DNA of 32,735 bases from Candidatus Methanomethylicota archaeon (lineage in GTDB: Archaea; Thermoproteota; Methanomethylicia; Methanomethylicales; Methanomethylicaceae), in the NCBI GenBank assembly GCA_029887765.1, contig JARXPF010000005.1, positions 1-32,735 on the forward strand. The letters are read 5' to 3'. A program made the position numbers and the translations under genes. This document shows positions 31,191-32,735 of the stretch, in pieces. Each line of letters opens with the position of its first letter. The first letter of the stretch is position 1. The notes under the pieces were generated by a model. That model did no database searches, was not told where the DNA came from, and worked only from the letters and a program-made list of their open reading frames with translations.

Positions 31191-32017
31191 TACATACCAC
31201 CTTTAATTAATTTTGTATATAAAGATTTCATTAATGTCTTTTCTATTAAAACCTGTTCTTTATGTTTTTCTGTTCTTGATAAACTTTCCTTTCTATATAT
31301 ATGTAATACAGGATTATTAGGCACATATATCATATCAAGGCCTTTCATTATCAATTGAAGACCAAAATAGCATTCATTTCCTATTCCTCTTTTTAGATAG
31401 AAGTGTTCTGGAAACCATACATCATGAATATACTCATTTTTATAACTCATATTTACACCTCTGAATGGTAATGAGTAACAGGTCCTAAAAGGTATGAAAG
31501 GACCATGAGTAATTTCGAGTCTTTTTGTAATATAGACACCCAGTCTATACTTTTTAAGTAATGGGTGTGGTTGTTCTAACCATGTTTTAATAAACCATCT
31601 AGAAAGTCTTATAATTGGTTTATCATCCGGTGTTGGATAAAGCCGTAGATTATCAATATTTATATAGAAATCTCTACTGAAAATTCCAACAATTTTTGGA
31701 AACCTATTATGAAGTTCTATAAATCTTTGAAGCCATTTTTTAGGTAAAATTACATCTTCATCGGTAAAAACCACTATGTCACCTTTTGCTTCTCTTTTGC
31801 CCATATTTAAGGCATGGGTAAAATATCCCTTTTTTTGTTCGAGAATTATGAATGATAGATTATATGATTTACACAACTTTTCAATAAAATTTATATTACA
31901 TGCTTTTAACACAAGTATTATTTCACTAGGCTTCATAGTTTGAGCCATAAGCCCTGATAATACATACTTTAAATAAGCACCTTCCTTACTTGGTATTATA
32001 ACTGAAACTCTAACCAT
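31187..32017 (-). CDS. family 2 glycosyltransferase (GT-A fold)
   Basis: A 276-residue GT2 enzyme. The N-terminus VSVIIPSKEGAYLKYVLSGLMAQT (about 4-27) is the nucleotide-sugar fold, and GDIVVFTDEDVILPKKWL (about 79-96) holds the DxD-type metal motif (TDEDV). RGVNMSYKN and RGIGNECYFGLQLIMKG match the acceptor side with the catalytic acidic residue. It has no transmembrane helix, so it is a cytosolic or peripheral transferase. The ATG at 32015-32017 has GTGAAT upstream and a TATA-like ATTTATAAAT just before. It is coupled to the broken GT4 gene. Base use is less AT-extreme than in the first 25 kb, hinting at transfer. Confidence 0.85.
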   Translation of the reverse strand: MVRVSVIIPSKEGAYLKYVLSGLMAQTMKPSEIILVLKACNINFIEKLCKSYNLSFIILEQKKGYFTHALNMGKREAKGDIVVFTDEDVILPKKWLQRFIELHNRFPKIVGIFSRDFYINIDNLRLYPTPDDKPIIRLSRWFIKTWLEQPHPLLKKYRLGVYITKRLEITHGPFIPFRTCYSLPFRGVNMSYKNEYIHDVWFPEHFYLKRGIGNECYFGLQLIMKGLDMIYVPNNPVLHIYRKESLSRTEKHKEQVLIEKTLMKSLYTKLIKGGMY

Positions 32018-32093
32018 TAATATTCACTGTGATTTGTAATTTATAAATATTAATAAAATAAAGTGTTCTCATTATATATAGCTTTATCACAAA

Positions 32094-32335
32094 CTAATTT
32101 TCTAATTTAACAATTAGGAAAGCCTTAGTGCAGTACTTGAGTTCGCTAGGCCTCAATACAGTCGCGCGTAGTATGTGATAGACGTAAACGAACAGTATCA
32201 TTGTAACAGAGCTAATGAAGTCTCTCATCTCAAAGTTCTTTGCTACAAGTGTAAATAAATTCTTGCCAGAAGCACTCCTAAGCTCTCTAATGCGTTTCAC
32301 GATGTAACCACTTACGTGCCATACTATAGCTTGGT
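32094..32335 (-). CDS. unidentified open frame, probably a fragment
   Basis: An open stretch of about 80 codons (IVWHVSGYIVKRIREL ... SGKNLFTLVAKNFEMRDF ... VLRPSELKYCTKAFLIV). GTG 32298-32300 is the first start codon, but the open frame runs a further 35 bp upstream, so the 5' end is missing. It faintly recalls the N-terminal helical domain of YhcG/DUF1016 nucleases, but I would not name it on that basis. Probably a remnant like its neighbours. Confidence 0.35.
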
Positions 32336-32408
32336 ACTACAGTCATGTCAGTATTCTCTCCATAAGGAAATCAAATATGCTATTCTCGTTTTTTACCACC
32401 TTTGAACA

Positions 32409-32681
32409 TTAATATGTTTTCCTTTTAATTCTCTGGATTAGTTGTTGCATAGCTCTCTTTTTCGCTATAAGTTTTAGTACATTTACCGTTGTTATTCTGA
32501 AGTCTGAGTCTTCTACAAATTTTCTTGCTAAAATCTCCATTATTGGTTTAAGCTTTACTGGCGCTTCTATTTGACCTCTCTCTATTTGTTCATTAAGTCT
32601 CAGAGCTGTTTTTACTACTTCCTCTGCTCCAAGTTCTCTTGCTAAACTTTTTAGATAGGCTAAAGGTAGAATAAGAATCCT
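32409..32681 (-). pseudogene. unidentified alpha-helical protein fragment, frameshifted 5' end
   Basis: An open stretch of 90 codons to TAA 32409-32411 with no usable start. It reads LAYLKSLARELGAEEVVKTA, then LNEQIERGQIEAPVKLKPIMEILARKF, and ends RAMQQLIQRIKRKTY. Charge pattern and codon use look like real coding DNA. Upstream, in another frame, DSGCILCRVVKDSYS appears to continue it, so a frameshift near 32670 is likely. Family unknown. Confidence 0.5.
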
Positions 32682-32735
32682 TCACAACCCTACAAAGAAT
32701 ACATCCACTATCTGTCAAAAACAACTTTATTCAAA

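Overview
The window is about 32.7 kb of very AT-rich archaeal chromosome. The archaeal assignment rests on gene content: an HMf-type histone, a group II chaperonin (thermosome), ABCE1/RLI, S17e, a TIP49/RuvB-like AAA+ ATPase, archaeal tRNA-guanine transglycosylase, a Cgi121-like KEOPS subunit, an Sm-like protein and box C/D guide RNAs. TATA-like promoters and strong Shine-Dalgarno (SD) sites (GGTGAT, GGAGG) fit as well. A thermophilic member of the Thermoproteota/TACK group is my best guess; the exact lineage cannot be read from this window.

Layout. 0-2 kb: a RuvB-like ATPase gene followed on the same strand by a box C/D sRNA, then tRNA-Arg(CCG) on the minus strand. 2-5.5 kb (minus): a small zinc-ribbon membrane protein, HtpX, ABCE1, a truncated TFS/Rpb9-like zinc ribbon and, at the head of the unit, a 51-residue glutamate-rich protein made of 11-residue repeats. 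5.7-8.7 kb: a THUMP protein on plus, facing a minus-strand run that reads S17e, a second C/D sRNA, a ParB/SerK-like protein, a MoaD-like protein, a phosphoribosyltransferase and a Cgi121-like protein. 8.7-15.9 kb: histone, thermosome, adenylate kinase AK6, SmAP3-like protein, TgtA, PHP phosphoesterase, PAC2 protein and a beta-CASP ribonuclease. 15.9-25.3 kb: two divergent operons (A-B-C-D-H-I on plus; J1-J2-K-N-L-M on minus) encode a complete complex I-related membrane machine. They flank a palindromic TATA element. The B and D subunits keep [NiFe]-hydrogenase cysteine motifs, so this looks like a group 4 energy-converting hydrogenase, or a close ancestor-like form, built on a Nuo/Fpo chassis.

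25.2-28.6 kb (minus): a three-gene set for a VirD4/TraD-like DNA-translocation ATPase, a two-TM partner that looks like the detached N-terminal half of such ATPases, and a polytopic membrane protein with a VirB2-like hydrophobic segment. 28.6-32.7 kb: a decayed island containing a frameshifted methyltransferase, a frameshifted GT4 glycosyltransferase, an intact GT2 glycosyltransferase and unidentified fragments. By eye its base use differs from the conserved part.

Three genes (MoaD-like, AK6, NuoJ1) have no ATG, GTG or TTG start that would preserve their conserved N-termini. Each has a good SD followed by ATA, ATT or ACG, so they are easily missed or truncated. Together with the acidic repeat protein and the two C/D sRNAs, these are the main items not obvious from a simple ORF list. 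Most of the conserved genes serve RNA modification, RNA processing or translation; the 15.9-25.3 kb block serves membrane energy conservation.
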